Origin: Brevibacillus ruminantium
GTDB lineage: Bacteria; Bacillota; Bacilli; Brevibacillales; Brevibacillaceae
Direction: 5' to 3'
NCBI RefSeq assembly: GCF_023746555.1
Contig: NZ_CP098755.1
Location: forward strand, 5,481,001 to 5,545,000
DNA length: 64,000 bases
Under the pieces are notes generated by a model. It made no database searches. It worked only from the letters and a program-made list of their open reading frames with translations, and had not been told where the DNA came from. The translations under genes were made by a program, and so were the position numbers. Below, piece by piece: positions 25,018-34,201 of this stretch. Each line of letters begins with the position of its first letter. Position 1 is the stretch's first letter.

Positions 25018-25746
25018 TCATGGCCCGGTAATCGTGTAAACGTTAGCGCTTCCTTCCGGCGCTACGTTGAAATAGGTATGGTTGGCGATCTCCCCGGGAA
25101 ACTTGACGCCGTATGTGATTCCTCCTACACCATCTTTTACACCGACAATTTCCACAACACTGGGAACGGGAATATCGATGGCGGCTGGTTTGCGAAGAAG
25201 CCCCACATTTTCTGCAATGATGTTTCCATCCACCTTCACGGTGACAATATCCCCATCTTCAGCCGCAAAATCCCAAATCAGCATACGGCTTGTAGTCTTT
25301 CCTTCCTTCATTTTAACCGTGAAATTCCTGGGCTCCATGTCTACGTCCGAGTCAAAGTTGGCAAGTGTAGTCCCGGCTGCCATGCCAATCCCGGTCTGCG
25401 AGTCGACAAACTCGATCTTATCCCTATCAAAAAACAGACCGTACGATGTCAATACTAATGCGATAATTCCGATCCAAAATACGTGCTTATTCTTCCGTTT
25501 TACAGGCTGCTGCTCTGATTCTTCACTTCCCCCCGGTGGTTCGGGATTCGGCCCTTCTTCTTCTGACTCCTGTTGTTCACTATATAGTTCCGTCTCTTCT
25601 GACTCCTGTTGTTCACTATACAGTTCCGTCTCTTCTGACTCCTGTTGTTCCGTATACAGGTCTGCCTCTTCGGACTCTCGTCGTTCCGTAGGTTTGTATT
25701 TCTTATCTCTCTTGCCTAATTCTGAATGTCTCGGGTTATCTTGCAA
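25018..25746 (-). CDS. Single-pass membrane protein with acidic 12-residue repeats
   Basis: 242 aa, family not recognised. The N-terminal 85 residues are cytoplasmic and very acidic, with three near-perfect 12-residue repeats (ESEETELYSEQQ) plus a partial fourth at about 24-71. A basic stretch and one membrane helix follow near 86-106 (HVFWIGIIALVLTSYGLFF). The extracytoplasmic part is a compact beta-rich domain (IIAENVGLLRKPAAIDIPV, VEIVGVKDGVGGITYGV). TTG start at 25746 with GGAGG 9 bases upstream. It is the last gene of the AAA+ operon. Confidence 0.75.
   Translation of the reverse strand: MQDNPRHSELGKRDKKYKPTERRESEEADLYTEQQESEETELYSEQQESEETELYSEQQESEEEGPNPEPPGGSEESEQQPVKRKNKHVFWIGIIALVLTSYGLFFDRDKIEFVDSQTGIGMAAGTTLANFDSDVDMEPRNFTVKMKEGKTTSRMLIWDFAAEDGDIVTVKVDGNIIAENVGLLRKPAAIDIPVPSVVEIVGVKDGVGGITYGVKFPGEIANHTYFNVAPEGSANVYTITGP
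25570..25677 (-). repeat. 36-bp tandem repeats encoding ESEETELYSEQQ units
   Basis: Three near-identical 36-base units in the 25018 gene, the last two almost the same at DNA level. The high identity suggests recent copy-number change. Confidence 0.85.
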
Positions 25747-25752
25747 GCGACA

Positions 25753-26223
25753 CTACCTCCCAATGACCCTGTCCGTCTGATGAGGGCTTTGAACTAGCGG
25801 GTATTTCCAATAAAATAACGACATCAGCAATCGAACCCCAAGAATCGCAAGGATCGCCAACACGACAGCGACCCACTTGGAATAATATGCCTGGTCGGCC
25901 CAGCCGTTTAGGGCGAGGATACCTACATTTAGAGCCAAGGACGTATACAAGCACATCTGCAACAAGGGGAGCAGCATCGTCAACTTTCGGTACGGAAACC
26001 CATAAAATCTGCTTTTCATCGCAATATAGAGCCAGAAGGCCTGCAATCCCAGGATAAAAAATGGAAAATGATATGCCGGCACCCCGTTCGTGAGAATCTC
26101 ACCAATATTTGGAAAGAGTAACAGCGGTTGAAGCAAAAGAGACAACATAAAGAAAAGCATGAGGGGATGATAGACGACGATGGCAAACAACCATTTCAAA
26201 ATCGTGATCAAGACCGTTTTCAT
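25753..26223 (-). CDS. Small polytopic membrane protein of unknown function
   Basis: 156 aa with about four hydrophobic segments (VVYHPLMLFFMLSLLLQPLL, FFILGLQAFWLYIAM, LLPLLQMCLYTSLALNVGIL, VAVVLAILAILGVRLLM). No known motif. It lies 14 bases after the AAA+ gene and 6 bases before the acidic-repeat gene, so the three are surely cotranscribed. AAAAGGAG ribosome site. Confidence 0.7.
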   Translation of the reverse strand: MKTVLITILKWLFAIVVYHPLMLFFMLSLLLQPLLLFPNIGEILTNGVPAYHFPFFILGLQAFWLYIAMKSRFYGFPYRKLTMLLPLLQMCLYTSLALNVGILALNGWADQAYYSKWVAVVLAILAILGVRLLMSLFYWKYPLVQSPHQTDRVIGR

Positions 26224-26237
26224 GGAGTTTTCTCCTT

Positions 26238-29200
26238 TTACCCTTCAAAATCTTCCGGCATCAGCATAGATAGCTCCTCGGTTGTCGCATTGGCCTTCTT
26301 GCTTATGCGCAGCGCATGGCTTCGAAACGCCTTTTCGATCATGTTCCGTACGAGTCGCCCATTCCCTGCCGTCGTATCTGATTCGTAGCTCCTGAATAAG
26401 GAAAGCAGTTTCTCCTCCGCCTCGGGCACTAAAATGTATCCCTGTTTCTCTACCAATACTTGCGCGATTTGCAGCATCTCCTCCGCCGAATAGTCAGGGA
26501 ACGTGATGATGTTGGGAAATCTGGACCGAAGTCCCGCGTTCCGATCGAGGAAACGCTCCATGTCTTGATCGTAGCCGGCCAAAATCACGATGAGCCGATC
26601 GCGATAATCATCCATCGCCTTCACGAGCGTATCGATTGCTTCCTGACCGAACTGATCTCCCTCTGCCAGCGCATACGCCTCATCGACAAACAAGACACCG
26701 CCGAGGGCTCGTTCGATCACTTCCCGCGTTTTCAGCGCAGTCTGGCCAACATAGCCAGCGACCAGTCCAGAGCGATCCGTTTCGACTAGTGTATCGGCTT
26801 TGATCACGCCCAAATCTTTGAAATGGCGGGCCAAAATGCGGGCAATCGTTGTTTTTCCGGTTCCAGGGTTTCCTTTAAACACCATGTGGAGGGTCTGAGC
26901 GGTAGCCCTTGGCAGACCAAGCTCCTCCCGCCGCTTCGCCACTTCGATCTGGGCTGAAATGCTTCTGACAAAATCCTTGACTGCATCAAGACCAATAATG
27001 GTATCCAGTTCACCAAGTGCATTCACGCTGGGGCTGGCTCCTTCTCCTGTAGTCGATAAACCAAAATCCTCTGCGATCAGCTCATTCAGTTTATCCGTCT
27101 CAATCTCGGGATGATCAGCCAACCGCTCCGCCTGCATCCGAATTGCCTCTTCGATCGTATTGCGGACAAGCCGTCCATTTCCAACGTCCTTTTTGCCGGG
27201 AATTTGCTTTTTGTCAAAATACCCTCGCAGCTGTTCGGCTACTCCTTCCGCCATGGTAAATCCGCGCGCCTTTACCATAATGGTGGAAATCAGCTCCATT
27301 TCCTCGGCTGTGTAATCCGGAAATTCAATGTGCAGCGGAAAACGGGATGACATCCCCGGATTGACCTGGAGAAACTTTTCCATATCTTCCGTATAGCCAG
27401 CCAAGATCACGACCAGATTGTTTTTGTGCAGCTCGATCAAGCGAACGAGCATATCGATCGCTTCTTTGCCAAAGCCCCCTCCGCCATCCTGGGCAAGGGC
27501 ATATGCCTCGTCGATGAACAAGACGCCGCCGAGGGCCGATTCTACGACCTGCTTGGTTTTCGCTGCCGTCTGTCCGCTGTATTCCGCCACCAAATCAGAG
27601 CGATCCACCTCAACCAGATGCCCTTTTTTCAAATACCCCATCGAGCGGAACATGCTCGCCAAAAGACGGGCCATCGTCGTTTTCCCTGTGCCAGGATTTC
27701 CGGAAAAGATCATGTTGATCATCTGCCCCGTATCTACCTGGATACCGGCTTCCTTTCTCCTGCGATCCACAATCATTTGTTTTTCCAGCGTTCTGACGAA
27801 GGCTTTGATCTTGTCCAGTCCAACGATGCCAGCAAGCTCTCCCTCCAGATTGAACGCAGCCCGCTCGCCAATCCCGAAATCTGCTCCCGTGAGCAGTTGC
27901 AGATCTGCATCTTCTTCGGAAGAGGATTCGACCAGTCGCGTGGCTTGCTTGCGGACAGCCTCCTCGAACAAATTGCGGACAAGCCGCCCGTTTCCACTGT
28001 CATTACGGCCAGGAATTTGTTTCTGATCAAATAGCTCCGTCAGCCCGTCGTAAATGTCCGGATCAATCCGGAAGCCCTTGGCATTTGCCATCCGGAGCAT
28101 AATCTCCAGCATGTCAGCAGGCTTGTAATCGGGGAATTCCACGATGAAGGGAAATCTCGAGCGCAAACCGGGGTTTGTGCGCAGAAAGCCTTCCATCTCT
28201 TGTGTATATCCAGCCAAGACAACCACCAGATTGTCGCGATGATCTTCCATGGCTTTGACGATCGTGTCGATCGCTTCCAGACCAAATGTATCGTGATCAC
28301 TGCGGGCAAGCGTATAGGCCTCGTCGATAAACAGTACGCCGCCCAATGCTTCGTTCACCTTTGCCATCGTTTTGGGTGCGGTTGAGCCCACGTACTGTCC
28401 GACAAGATCCTGTCTGGATACCTCGACAAGCTGTCCCTGCGGAAGCAGCTCCATTGCCTTGAGGATGCGGGCGATGAGACGGGCTACTGTCGTTTTGCCT
28501 GTCCCTGGATTTCCGGTGTACACCATATGCAGCGCCATCGCTACAGAACTTCCGCCATCTCTTGCCCGAATCTTGTTCACCTGGACCGTTTTGATCAGCT
28601 CTTTCACGAACATTTTCACGGATTCCAAGCCGGTCAGCTCATTCAGCTCGGCCAGGACATCATCAACGGACTCTTTGCGGGCGAAGGAAAGAGCCCTGAT
28701 CGGCACCTCGATAGACCGTGTCTCCACACAAAAAGAATCGTTCTCGAACTTGATCTTTACCTTGTCGTTCCGGCGAATCTCGTTTCGCGCACGAAGATTT
28801 GATACAACTGCAATCAATTCCTTTTCAATCCAGTGATGGACAGCTTCTCCGAAAGTTTTATTGGTCGTGGCCATCCCAGCGAGCACTTCATACACCCTCG
28901 GGCTGACGACAAACGTCGTTTGCGTGTCAGTGGCAAGGTCTAAAAGTGCCTTGTCCAACAAATTTTTGGCGATTTGCTGCATCGTTTCCTTATCAACCGT
29001 GGAAGAGATTGCCGCTGCTTGAATGCCTTGCAGGATCGGGATGGGCACCTGACTCGCAAGCTCAGCAGGAATCTGTCCATACTCGCTGCCCCCTGTGACA
29101 GCATGATCGAGATAAAAGACTAGGAAGTAGCCCGATGCGCTGACCCGCACCCCTTCTTTGGTTCGAAAGCTGCCTTCTGTCACAAGCTGTGAGACTAAGC

Positions 29201-29918
29201 TGAGTATAGAGGAGTCTGCCTCCTTGATCCCGCGAAACATGACCGTGCCCTCCAGCTCTTGAAAAGCCGAGGCCATATCGAGAATAAAATTGCCCGAGAT
29301 CTCATCCTCTTCGTAGCGGCTGAGATCAATATCCGCCACGATCGGCGAAGCTGTCAGTTTGTGAATAAACATCTCTGTTACCAGAGCGTCAAGCGCAGTC
29401 TTCTTTCCGGTGCCCGCAGCTCCTGCCAGCAAAATCACATTTCGCGGCTTATCCTTGCGTCCGTTGATGAATCCTTGCTTAAATGCCGCCATCAAATCGG
29501 TAATAAAAGGCTTTTGTCCAATGACATAGCGATTTACTTCATTCTCTGCATCCTGGAATATTTGATCCAGTTCTTTTGCTGACCAAGTGGCATCTTTGAT
29601 CAAGTACTGAGGAGTATTCCCGGCATTCCGTTTTTTACGGGATTGTCTGCTGGAGGATGGAGTAGATAGCGTACTTTGTTTGATAGTCTCCGCAGTAACG
29701 GAGCCCTCAAACGTACTGTTATCCGCTTGATCGGAAGGTCCCGCTGCCTTTTGAGTCTGCGATGATTGAACCGATTTCACCGATTTTTGCGCCTTCGGTG
29801 GTTTGACGACGGGCTCCTTCTTCGCAAAAAACCCTTCTTGTCGAACCAAGCTAAATAATTGCGTTTCCGGGAAGAGAAACTTGATTGCTTTCATGATTGA
29901 TTGTTTTTGGATCTCCAT
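26238..29918 (-). CDS. Four-module AAA+ ATPase, CbbX/SpoVK-like triple repeat
   Basis: 1226 aa. A Ser/Lys/Gln-rich N-terminal region (1-105) leads into a ClpA/B-like module (about 120-400). Its Walker A (AGAAGTGKKTA, 165-175) is intact but the Walker B position (TVMFRGIKEAD) lacks the usual Asp-Glu. Three CbbX/CfxQ-type AAA+ modules follow with full motifs: GNPGTGKTT at 469, 740 and 1016, GGVLFIDEAYxLA Walker B, and a GNGRLVRN sensor-2 segment in each. Related single- or double-module proteins include SpoVK, CbbX and EccA of type VII secretion; all remodel protein partners. It is the first gene of a three-gene operon beside the tad genes. Confidence 0.9.
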   Translation of the reverse strand: MEIQKQSIMKAIKFLFPETQLFSLVRQEGFFAKKEPVVKPPKAQKSVKSVQSSQTQKAAGPSDQADNSTFEGSVTAETIKQSTLSTPSSSRQSRKKRNAGNTPQYLIKDATWSAKELDQIFQDAENEVNRYVIGQKPFITDLMAAFKQGFINGRKDKPRNVILLAGAAGTGKKTALDALVTEMFIHKLTASPIVADIDLSRYEEDEISGNFILDMASAFQELEGTVMFRGIKEADSSILSLVSQLVTEGSFRTKEGVRVSASGYFLVFYLDHAVTGGSEYGQIPAELASQVPIPILQGIQAAAISSTVDKETMQQIAKNLLDKALLDLATDTQTTFVVSPRVYEVLAGMATTNKTFGEAVHHWIEKELIAVVSNLRARNEIRRNDKVKIKFENDSFCVETRSIEVPIRALSFARKESVDDVLAELNELTGLESVKMFVKELIKTVQVNKIRARDGGSSVAMALHMVYTGNPGTGKTTVARLIARILKAMELLPQGQLVEVSRQDLVGQYVGSTAPKTMAKVNEALGGVLFIDEAYTLARSDHDTFGLEAIDTIVKAMEDHRDNLVVVLAGYTQEMEGFLRTNPGLRSRFPFIVEFPDYKPADMLEIMLRMANAKGFRIDPDIYDGLTELFDQKQIPGRNDSGNGRLVRNLFEEAVRKQATRLVESSSEEDADLQLLTGADFGIGERAAFNLEGELAGIVGLDKIKAFVRTLEKQMIVDRRRKEAGIQVDTGQMINMIFSGNPGTGKTTMARLLASMFRSMGYLKKGHLVEVDRSDLVAEYSGQTAAKTKQVVESALGGVLFIDEAYALAQDGGGGFGKEAIDMLVRLIELHKNNLVVILAGYTEDMEKFLQVNPGMSSRFPLHIEFPDYTAEEMELISTIMVKARGFTMAEGVAEQLRGYFDKKQIPGKKDVGNGRLVRNTIEEAIRMQAERLADHPEIETDKLNELIAEDFGLSTTGEGASPSVNALGELDTIIGLDAVKDFVRSISAQIEVAKRREELGLPRATAQTLHMVFKGNPGTGKTTIARILARHFKDLGVIKADTLVETDRSGLVAGYVGQTALKTREVIERALGGVLFVDEAYALAEGDQFGQEAIDTLVKAMDDYRDRLIVILAGYDQDMERFLDRNAGLRSRFPNIITFPDYSAEEMLQIAQVLVEKQGYILVPEAEEKLLSLFRSYESDTTAGNGRLVRNMIEKAFRSHALRISKKANATTEELSMLMPEDFEG

Positions 29919-30039
29919 GCTTCCCCGCTACCCCTCCTGAAGCTACCAGATAGCTCTTTCATTTTATGTAATATTGTACCATATCCTCTGGCATGCAACT
30001 GCTTATTCTCCATGATAGCAAGGGACAAAATCACTATTT

Positions 30040-31089
30040 TTACTGCATGGCTTCCCACTTGGAGACTTCCTCCCGAACAAGCGGCGCTACCTTCGTCCCC
30101 AACAGCTCAATCGCTTTCATAACCTGATCATGCGGCATGGTTCCAACTGGCACGTGGAGCATGAAGCGAGTAATCCCGACGTGCTGGCGAAGGTGAATGA
30201 TTTTCTTCGCGACGGTTTCCGGGTCGCCAACGTACAGCGCTCCTTCAAAGCTTCGGGCAGCGTCAAAGCTGTGTCGGTCGTAATGCCCCCATCCCCGCTC
30301 TCGCCCAATCACATTCATCACCTGCTGGGTTGAAGGGAAAAATTGATCCGCGGCCAACTGCGCGTCCTCCGCGATAAAGCCATGGGAATGCGATGCCACC
30401 GACAGCTTCGATACGTCATGGCCGGCCTGCGCTGCCGCTCTCTTATAAAGCTGTACAAGCGGCGCAAACTGCAGCGGCCTGCCTCCAATAATCGCCAAAA
30501 CGAGCGGCAATCCAAGCAGACCTGCGCGAATTGCCGATTCCGGCGTACCGCCGCTGCCGATCCACACAGGCAAAGGATTCTGCACCGGGCGGGGGTACAC
30601 CCCGAGATTGTGAATCGCCGGCCGATGCTTGCCGCTCCAGCTCACTTTCTCCGATATGCAAAGCTTCAACAACAGCTCCAGCTTCTCATCAAACAGCTCA
30701 TCGTAGTCTTGCAGATCGTAGCCAAACAGGGGAAAAGACTCGATGAAAGACCCGCGGCCTGCCATAATCTCGGCCCGTCCGTTCGAAATGCCGTCCAGCG
30801 TCGCAAAATCCTGAAATACGCGTACGGGATCGGCGGATGAGAGCACCGTGACCGCACTTGTCAGCCGGATTCGTTTCGTCTGCGATGCAGCTGCGGCCAG
30901 TACCACAGCCGGAGAAGATGCCGCATAATCTTTGCGATGATGCTCGCCTACACCAAACACATCCAGCCCTACCTGGTCCGCCAGCACGATTTCCTCCACC
31001 ACTTCACGCAAACGCTGTGCATGACTGATCACCTCGCCTGTTTTCACATCCGGCGTCGTTTCTACAAACGTACTGATTCCGATCTCCAC
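30040..31089 (-). CDS. Luciferase-like (LLM class) flavin-dependent monooxygenase
   Basis: 349 aa. Bacterial luciferase-like TIM-barrel enzyme using reduced flavin. Family landmarks: [15 protein letters not shown], the [11 protein letters not shown] segment, [26 protein letters not shown], and [12 protein letters not shown]. These resemble the group I alkanal-type LLM proteins; the substrate is unknown. GTG start at 31089 with AGGAGG 8 bases upstream. It is 121 bases upstream of the AAA+ gene on the same strand and probably has its own promoter. I see no functional link with the island. Confidence 0.9.
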   Translation of the reverse strand: MEIGISTFVETTPDVKTGEVISHAQRLREVVEEIVLADQVGLDVFGVGEHHRKDYAASSPAVVLAAAASQTKRIRLTSAVTVLSSADPVRVFQDFATLDGISNGRAEIMAGRGSFIESFPLFGYDLQDYDELFDEKLELLLKLCISEKVSWSGKHRPAIHNLGVYPRPVQNPLPVWIGSGGTPESAIRAGLLGLPLVLAIIGGRPLQFAPLVQLYKRAAAQAGHDVSKLSVASHSHGFIAEDAQLAADQFFPSTQQVMNVIGRERGWGHYDRHSFDAARSFEGALYVGDPETVAKKIIHLRQHVGITRFMLHVPVGTMPHDQVMKAIELLGTKVAPLVREEVSKWEAMQ

Positions 31090-31315
31090 TGATCATTCCT
31101 CCTGTTTGGCTCATTTACCTTCAACACTTCCTATTTGGGAAGGAGCATGCTATCCATATATCATCTCTCTATTTTGAGACTTTTCTCTGTACATTTCAAT
31201 TTTCCCGGAGGGGATAACTGTATCAAACTGCACGGCAAGACTCGCGTTCGATCCATTCTCTTTTCAAACGCAAAACCCATACTTTTGTCCTCCCCAGGAA
31301 CTCCGTCTCCCAAGC
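31090..31315. other. Intergenic region, nothing recognised
   Basis: Between the monooxygenase start and the ABC-operon terminator there is no convincing gene. The monooxygenase promoter should lie here. Confidence 0.5.
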
Positions 31316-31364
31316 AAAGAAAAAAGACTACTCCCTTTTTCGTAAACGAAAGGAATTAGTCTTT
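31316..31364 (-). terminator. Rho-independent terminator of the lysine ABC operon
   Basis: AAAGACTA and TAGTCTTT arms with an inner CGT/ACG stem; the minus strand continues into a T-run. It lies about 80 bases after the ABC ATPase stop. Confidence 0.75.
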
Positions 31365-31442
31365 CATCGATATGAGAATCCTGTACCAGGAAAACTACGT
31401 CTCCATCGCAGTTTCGGAAACAGCGAAACAGCTTCCATCCGC

Positions 31443-32183
31443 TCAGGAGCTTTTCAACGTACGTTTGAGGAATTCCCTTGTCCTCTCTTGTGTGGGATGA
31501 TTGAAAATTTGCTCCGGGGGTCCTTCTTCCGCAATGACCCCTTTGTCCATGAATACCACGCGGTCCGATACTTCCTTGGCAAATTCCATCTCATGCGTGA
31601 CGATGAGCATGGTCAATCCTGACTCGGCCAGCTCCTTCATCACTTTCAGAACCTCTCCCACCATCTCCGGGTCGAGCGCGGATGTCGGCTCGTCAAACAG
31701 CACCACATCCGGCTCCATGGAAAGCGCCCTGGCAATCGCCACACGTTGTTTTTGCCCGCCCGATAATTGATTGGGTTTGGCGTTGATATATTTGTCCATC
31801 CCCACGATTTTCAAAAACTTCATGGCTACTTTTTCCGCTTCTTCCCGGGAACGTTTCAAGACTTTTACCTGCCCGACCACACAATTGCTTAAAACGTCGT
31901 GATTATAAAACAGGTTAAATTGCTGGAAAACCATGCCGAGATGGCGGCGGTATGCGAAAATGTCATGCTTGTCGTCGAGAATATTTTCTCCCTTATAGAT
32001 GATTTCCCCGCCGCTTGGCTTTTCCAACAGATTGATGCAACGAAGAAGAGTCGATTTACCCGAGCCCGAGGAACCAATGATCGTCACGACCTCTCCTTTT
32101 TTCACGGAAAAATCGATGTCCTTCAATACTTCATGAGCCCCATAGGATTTGTGTACATGCTTAATCTCAATGATCGTGTCCAT
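31443..32183 (-). CDS. Polar amino-acid (lysine) ABC importer, ATP-binding protein
   Basis: 246 aa. Walker [16 protein letters not shown], signature [15 protein letters not shown], Walker [15 protein letters not shown] and the His switch VTHEMEF are all present. This is the polar amino acid uptake class. It couples ATP hydrolysis to import through the adjacent permease. ATG 32183 is chosen with AGGAGGAG upstream; the longer frame overlaps the permease gene. The operon is led by an L-box riboswitch, which supports lysine as the substrate. Confidence 0.93.
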   Translation of the reverse strand: MDTIIEIKHVHKSYGAHEVLKDIDFSVKKGEVVTIIGSSGSGKSTLLRCINLLEKPSGGEIIYKGENILDDKHDIFAYRRHLGMVFQQFNLFYNHDVLSNCVVGQVKVLKRSREEAEKVAMKFLKIVGMDKYINAKPNQLSGGQKQRVAIARALSMEPDVVLFDEPTSALDPEMVGEVLKVMKELAESGLTMLIVTHEMEFAKEVSDRVVFMDKGVIAEEGPPEQIFNHPTQERTREFLKRTLKSS

Positions 32184-32203
32184 ACGCTCTCCTCCTTCTT
32201 CGA

Positions 32204-32944
32204 TTATTTCTTCCCTTCTGTCTGCACGTGATTCGGCATCATCGTGTAATTGGCGGGACCCTCCAGCTTTCTTTCGAAATAGCGCAAGATCCTGGTGACG
32301 ATCAGGGTCATGATAAAGTACATCACGCACGCAACAAAGAAGGATTCAAAATAGCGGAAGTTATTGCCGGCAATCGATTTGGTTGTGAAATAGAGCTCGG
32401 TAACCGAAATGACGTTGAGTACGGAGGTATCCTTGATATTGATGACAAATTGATTTCCCGTAGCAGGCAGAATATTGCGAATCACTTGTGGCAATACGAC
32501 ATTCAGCATCGTTTGCACGTGATTCATCCCAATCGCATGAGCAGCTTCAAATTGTCCTTTTTCAATGGAAATGATCCCGCCGCGAACAATTTCGGCCATG
32601 TACGCACCTGTATTGATGGAAACGATAAAGACGGCTGCCAAAATCCGGTCCATATCCACGCCAAATGCCAAAGCCGAACCGTAATAGATGACCATCGCCT
32701 GGACAATCATCGGCGTTCCCCGGAAAAATTCGATATACACGGAAAGCAGGGCGTTTACTACTTTGAGAATCGCTTTTTTTACTCCACGTTCCGGCACGGG
32801 TATCGTGCGGATCAGTCCGATCAGCAGTCCAATCAAAGCACCCAGCATTGTTCCGACTAAAGCAATGAGCAGGGTCATTCCCGCTCCGCGAAGGAACATG
32901 GGCCAGTTTTCGGAAATGATTTTTACAACCCAGTCAACGCTCAT
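32204..32944 (-). CDS. Polar amino-acid (lysine) ABC importer, permease
   Basis: 246 aa with about five membrane helices. The His/Glu/Gln/Arg-type permease motif ([21 protein letters not shown], including the EAA-like loop that docks the ATPase) and the early [10 protein letters not shown] box are both present. ATG 32944 has GGAGG 6 bases upstream; other in-frame starts are too close or too far. Second gene of the lysine importer operon. Confidence 0.92.
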   Translation of the reverse strand: MSVDWVVKIISENWPMFLRGAGMTLLIALVGTMLGALIGLLIGLIRTIPVPERGVKKAILKVVNALLSVYIEFFRGTPMIVQAMVIYYGSALAFGVDMDRILAAVFIVSINTGAYMAEIVRGGIISIEKGQFEAAHAIGMNHVQTMLNVVLPQVIRNILPATGNQFVINIKDTSVLNVISVTELYFTTKSIAGNNFRYFESFFVACVMYFIMTLIVTRILRYFERKLEGPANYTMMPNHVQTEGKK

Positions 32945-33022
32945 CATTTTCCTCCATTCGCTCTGCCTGTTTACAGTCATAAAACCGACTGCATACAAGA
33001 TGCAGCCGGTTTTCCGATCCGA

Positions 33023-33856
33023 TTAATTTGCTGCTGGTTGATTTTTGATAGCAGCATCCATGATGTTCGTACGTTCTTCCTCAGAAATCCCTTTCAAAAT
33101 TTCATTGATTTTTTGTGTATATTCACTGTCTTTTTTCAGGCCAACCGCAATGGCGGTGTCATCTTCTGAGGTCGTGAAGCCATCCGTAAACTCGACCATG
33201 GCAAAGTTCGGGTTGGCAGAAGAAGCACTGACGGCTTCCGGACGCTCGGAGACGTATCCATCAATCATGCCGGACTCGAGCGCCACGCGCATTGCCGGGA
33301 AGTTGTCCATCGCCGGCTCCTGGACGACACCTTGAATCTGATTGATGACAGAGTAATGGAAGGTGTTCAGTTGAGCCGTTACTTTTGCGCCTTTGAAATC
33401 CTGGATCGACGTCGCGCCTTCGTATTTTCCGCCTTTTTTCACGACCATGACCAGGTTGGATTTATAGTAGTTGTCAGAGAAATCGATGGTTTGTTTCCGT
33501 TCTGCGGTTGGTGACATCCCGGCGATGATCGCATCAATTTTGCCGGAAGTGAGTGCAGGGACGAGTCCATCCCATTCCGTTTTCACGATCACCAATTTTT
33601 TGCCGAGACCTTCAGCCAGTTTCTTCGCGATTTCTACATCGTAACCGCCTGCATATTCGGCATTGCCGTCGATTTTCACAGCACCGTTGGCATCATTCAT
33701 TTGCGTCCAGTTGAATGGAGCATATCCTGCTTCCATCCCCACCTTAAAGGTTCCTTCGTCTGTTGCAGCGGATTGTGTTGGGTTGCTTGTCCCACAGCCA
33801 GCGACCAACAGCATGGCAGATAGGAACAGAGCGATAAAGGGTGAATGTTTTTTCAT
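33023..33856 (-). CDS. Polar amino-acid (lysine) ABC importer, substrate-binding lipoprotein
   Basis: 277 aa. Signal peptide with lipobox LLVAGC. SBP_bac_3 fold: KVGMEAGYAPFNWTQ, YDVEIAKKLAEGLGKKLVI, KIDAIIAGMSPTAERKQTIDFSDNYY and MIDGYVSERPEAV. It binds the substrate outside the membrane and passes it to the permease. First gene behind the L-box riboswitch, with AAGGAGAT before the ATG. Confidence 0.93.
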   Translation of the reverse strand: MKKHSPFIALFLSAMLLVAGCGTSNPTQSAATDEGTFKVGMEAGYAPFNWTQMNDANGAVKIDGNAEYAGGYDVEIAKKLAEGLGKKLVIVKTEWDGLVPALTSGKIDAIIAGMSPTAERKQTIDFSDNYYKSNLVMVVKKGGKYEGATSIQDFKGAKVTAQLNTFHYSVINQIQGVVQEPAMDNFPAMRVALESGMIDGYVSERPEAVSASSANPNFAMVEFTDGFTTSEDDTAIAVGLKKDSEYTQKINEILKGISEEERTNIMDAAIKNQPAAN

Positions 33857-33900
33857 ATTACTTATCTCCTTTTGTTTTGTCGTTTTTGGGAGCTTTATGA

Positions 33901-33934
33901 AAGCAAAAAGCGACCTGAGATAAACTCAGGTCGC
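33901..33934 (-). terminator. Riboswitch-controlled terminator
   Basis: GCGACCTGAG and CTCAGGTCGC arms followed by TTTTT on the minus strand, between the L-box and the importer genes. This is the expression platform of the riboswitch. Confidence 0.85.
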
Positions 33935-33976
33935 ACTAATTACATAGTTGCCCAACATACCTCTCTTTTCCCATAT

Positions 33977-34155
33977 GAGATAGCACAACTCAATAAATCA
34001 GGTCATTTATTGAGACAGTCCTGCAGCTCTTAACTGCAGACCCAGCAAGTAATACCGAGAAATATTACAAGCTTCGGCGACATTTCCTTCTCCTTAGCAT
34101 CACTGCCTTCTCAAACTCCGTCTAAGGACTGTTAAATATCGCACCTCTACCTCAC
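33977..34155 (-). promoter_or_regulatory. Lysine riboswitch (L-box)
   Basis: On the minus strand the conserved L-box core is read in order: GTGAGGTAGAGGTGCG, AAGGCAGTGATGCTAAGGAG, GTCGCCGAAGC, TTACTTGCTGGGTCTGCA, GGACTGTC and the closing GCTATCTC that pairs with the 5' arm. It binds lysine and lets the terminator at 33901 form, shutting off the importer when lysine is plentiful. This identifies the ABC operon as a lysine transporter. Confidence 0.92.
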
Positions 34156-34201
34156 TGTTTCAAGTGAGGTCTTATTCAATTCTGTTTTTGAGTTTACAAT
34201 G

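Noticed and set aside
26238-29918. Type VII secretion EccA as the identity of the AAA+ protein
   Set aside because: EccA has one CbbX-like module and the locus has no EssC, WXG100 or EccD-type genes.
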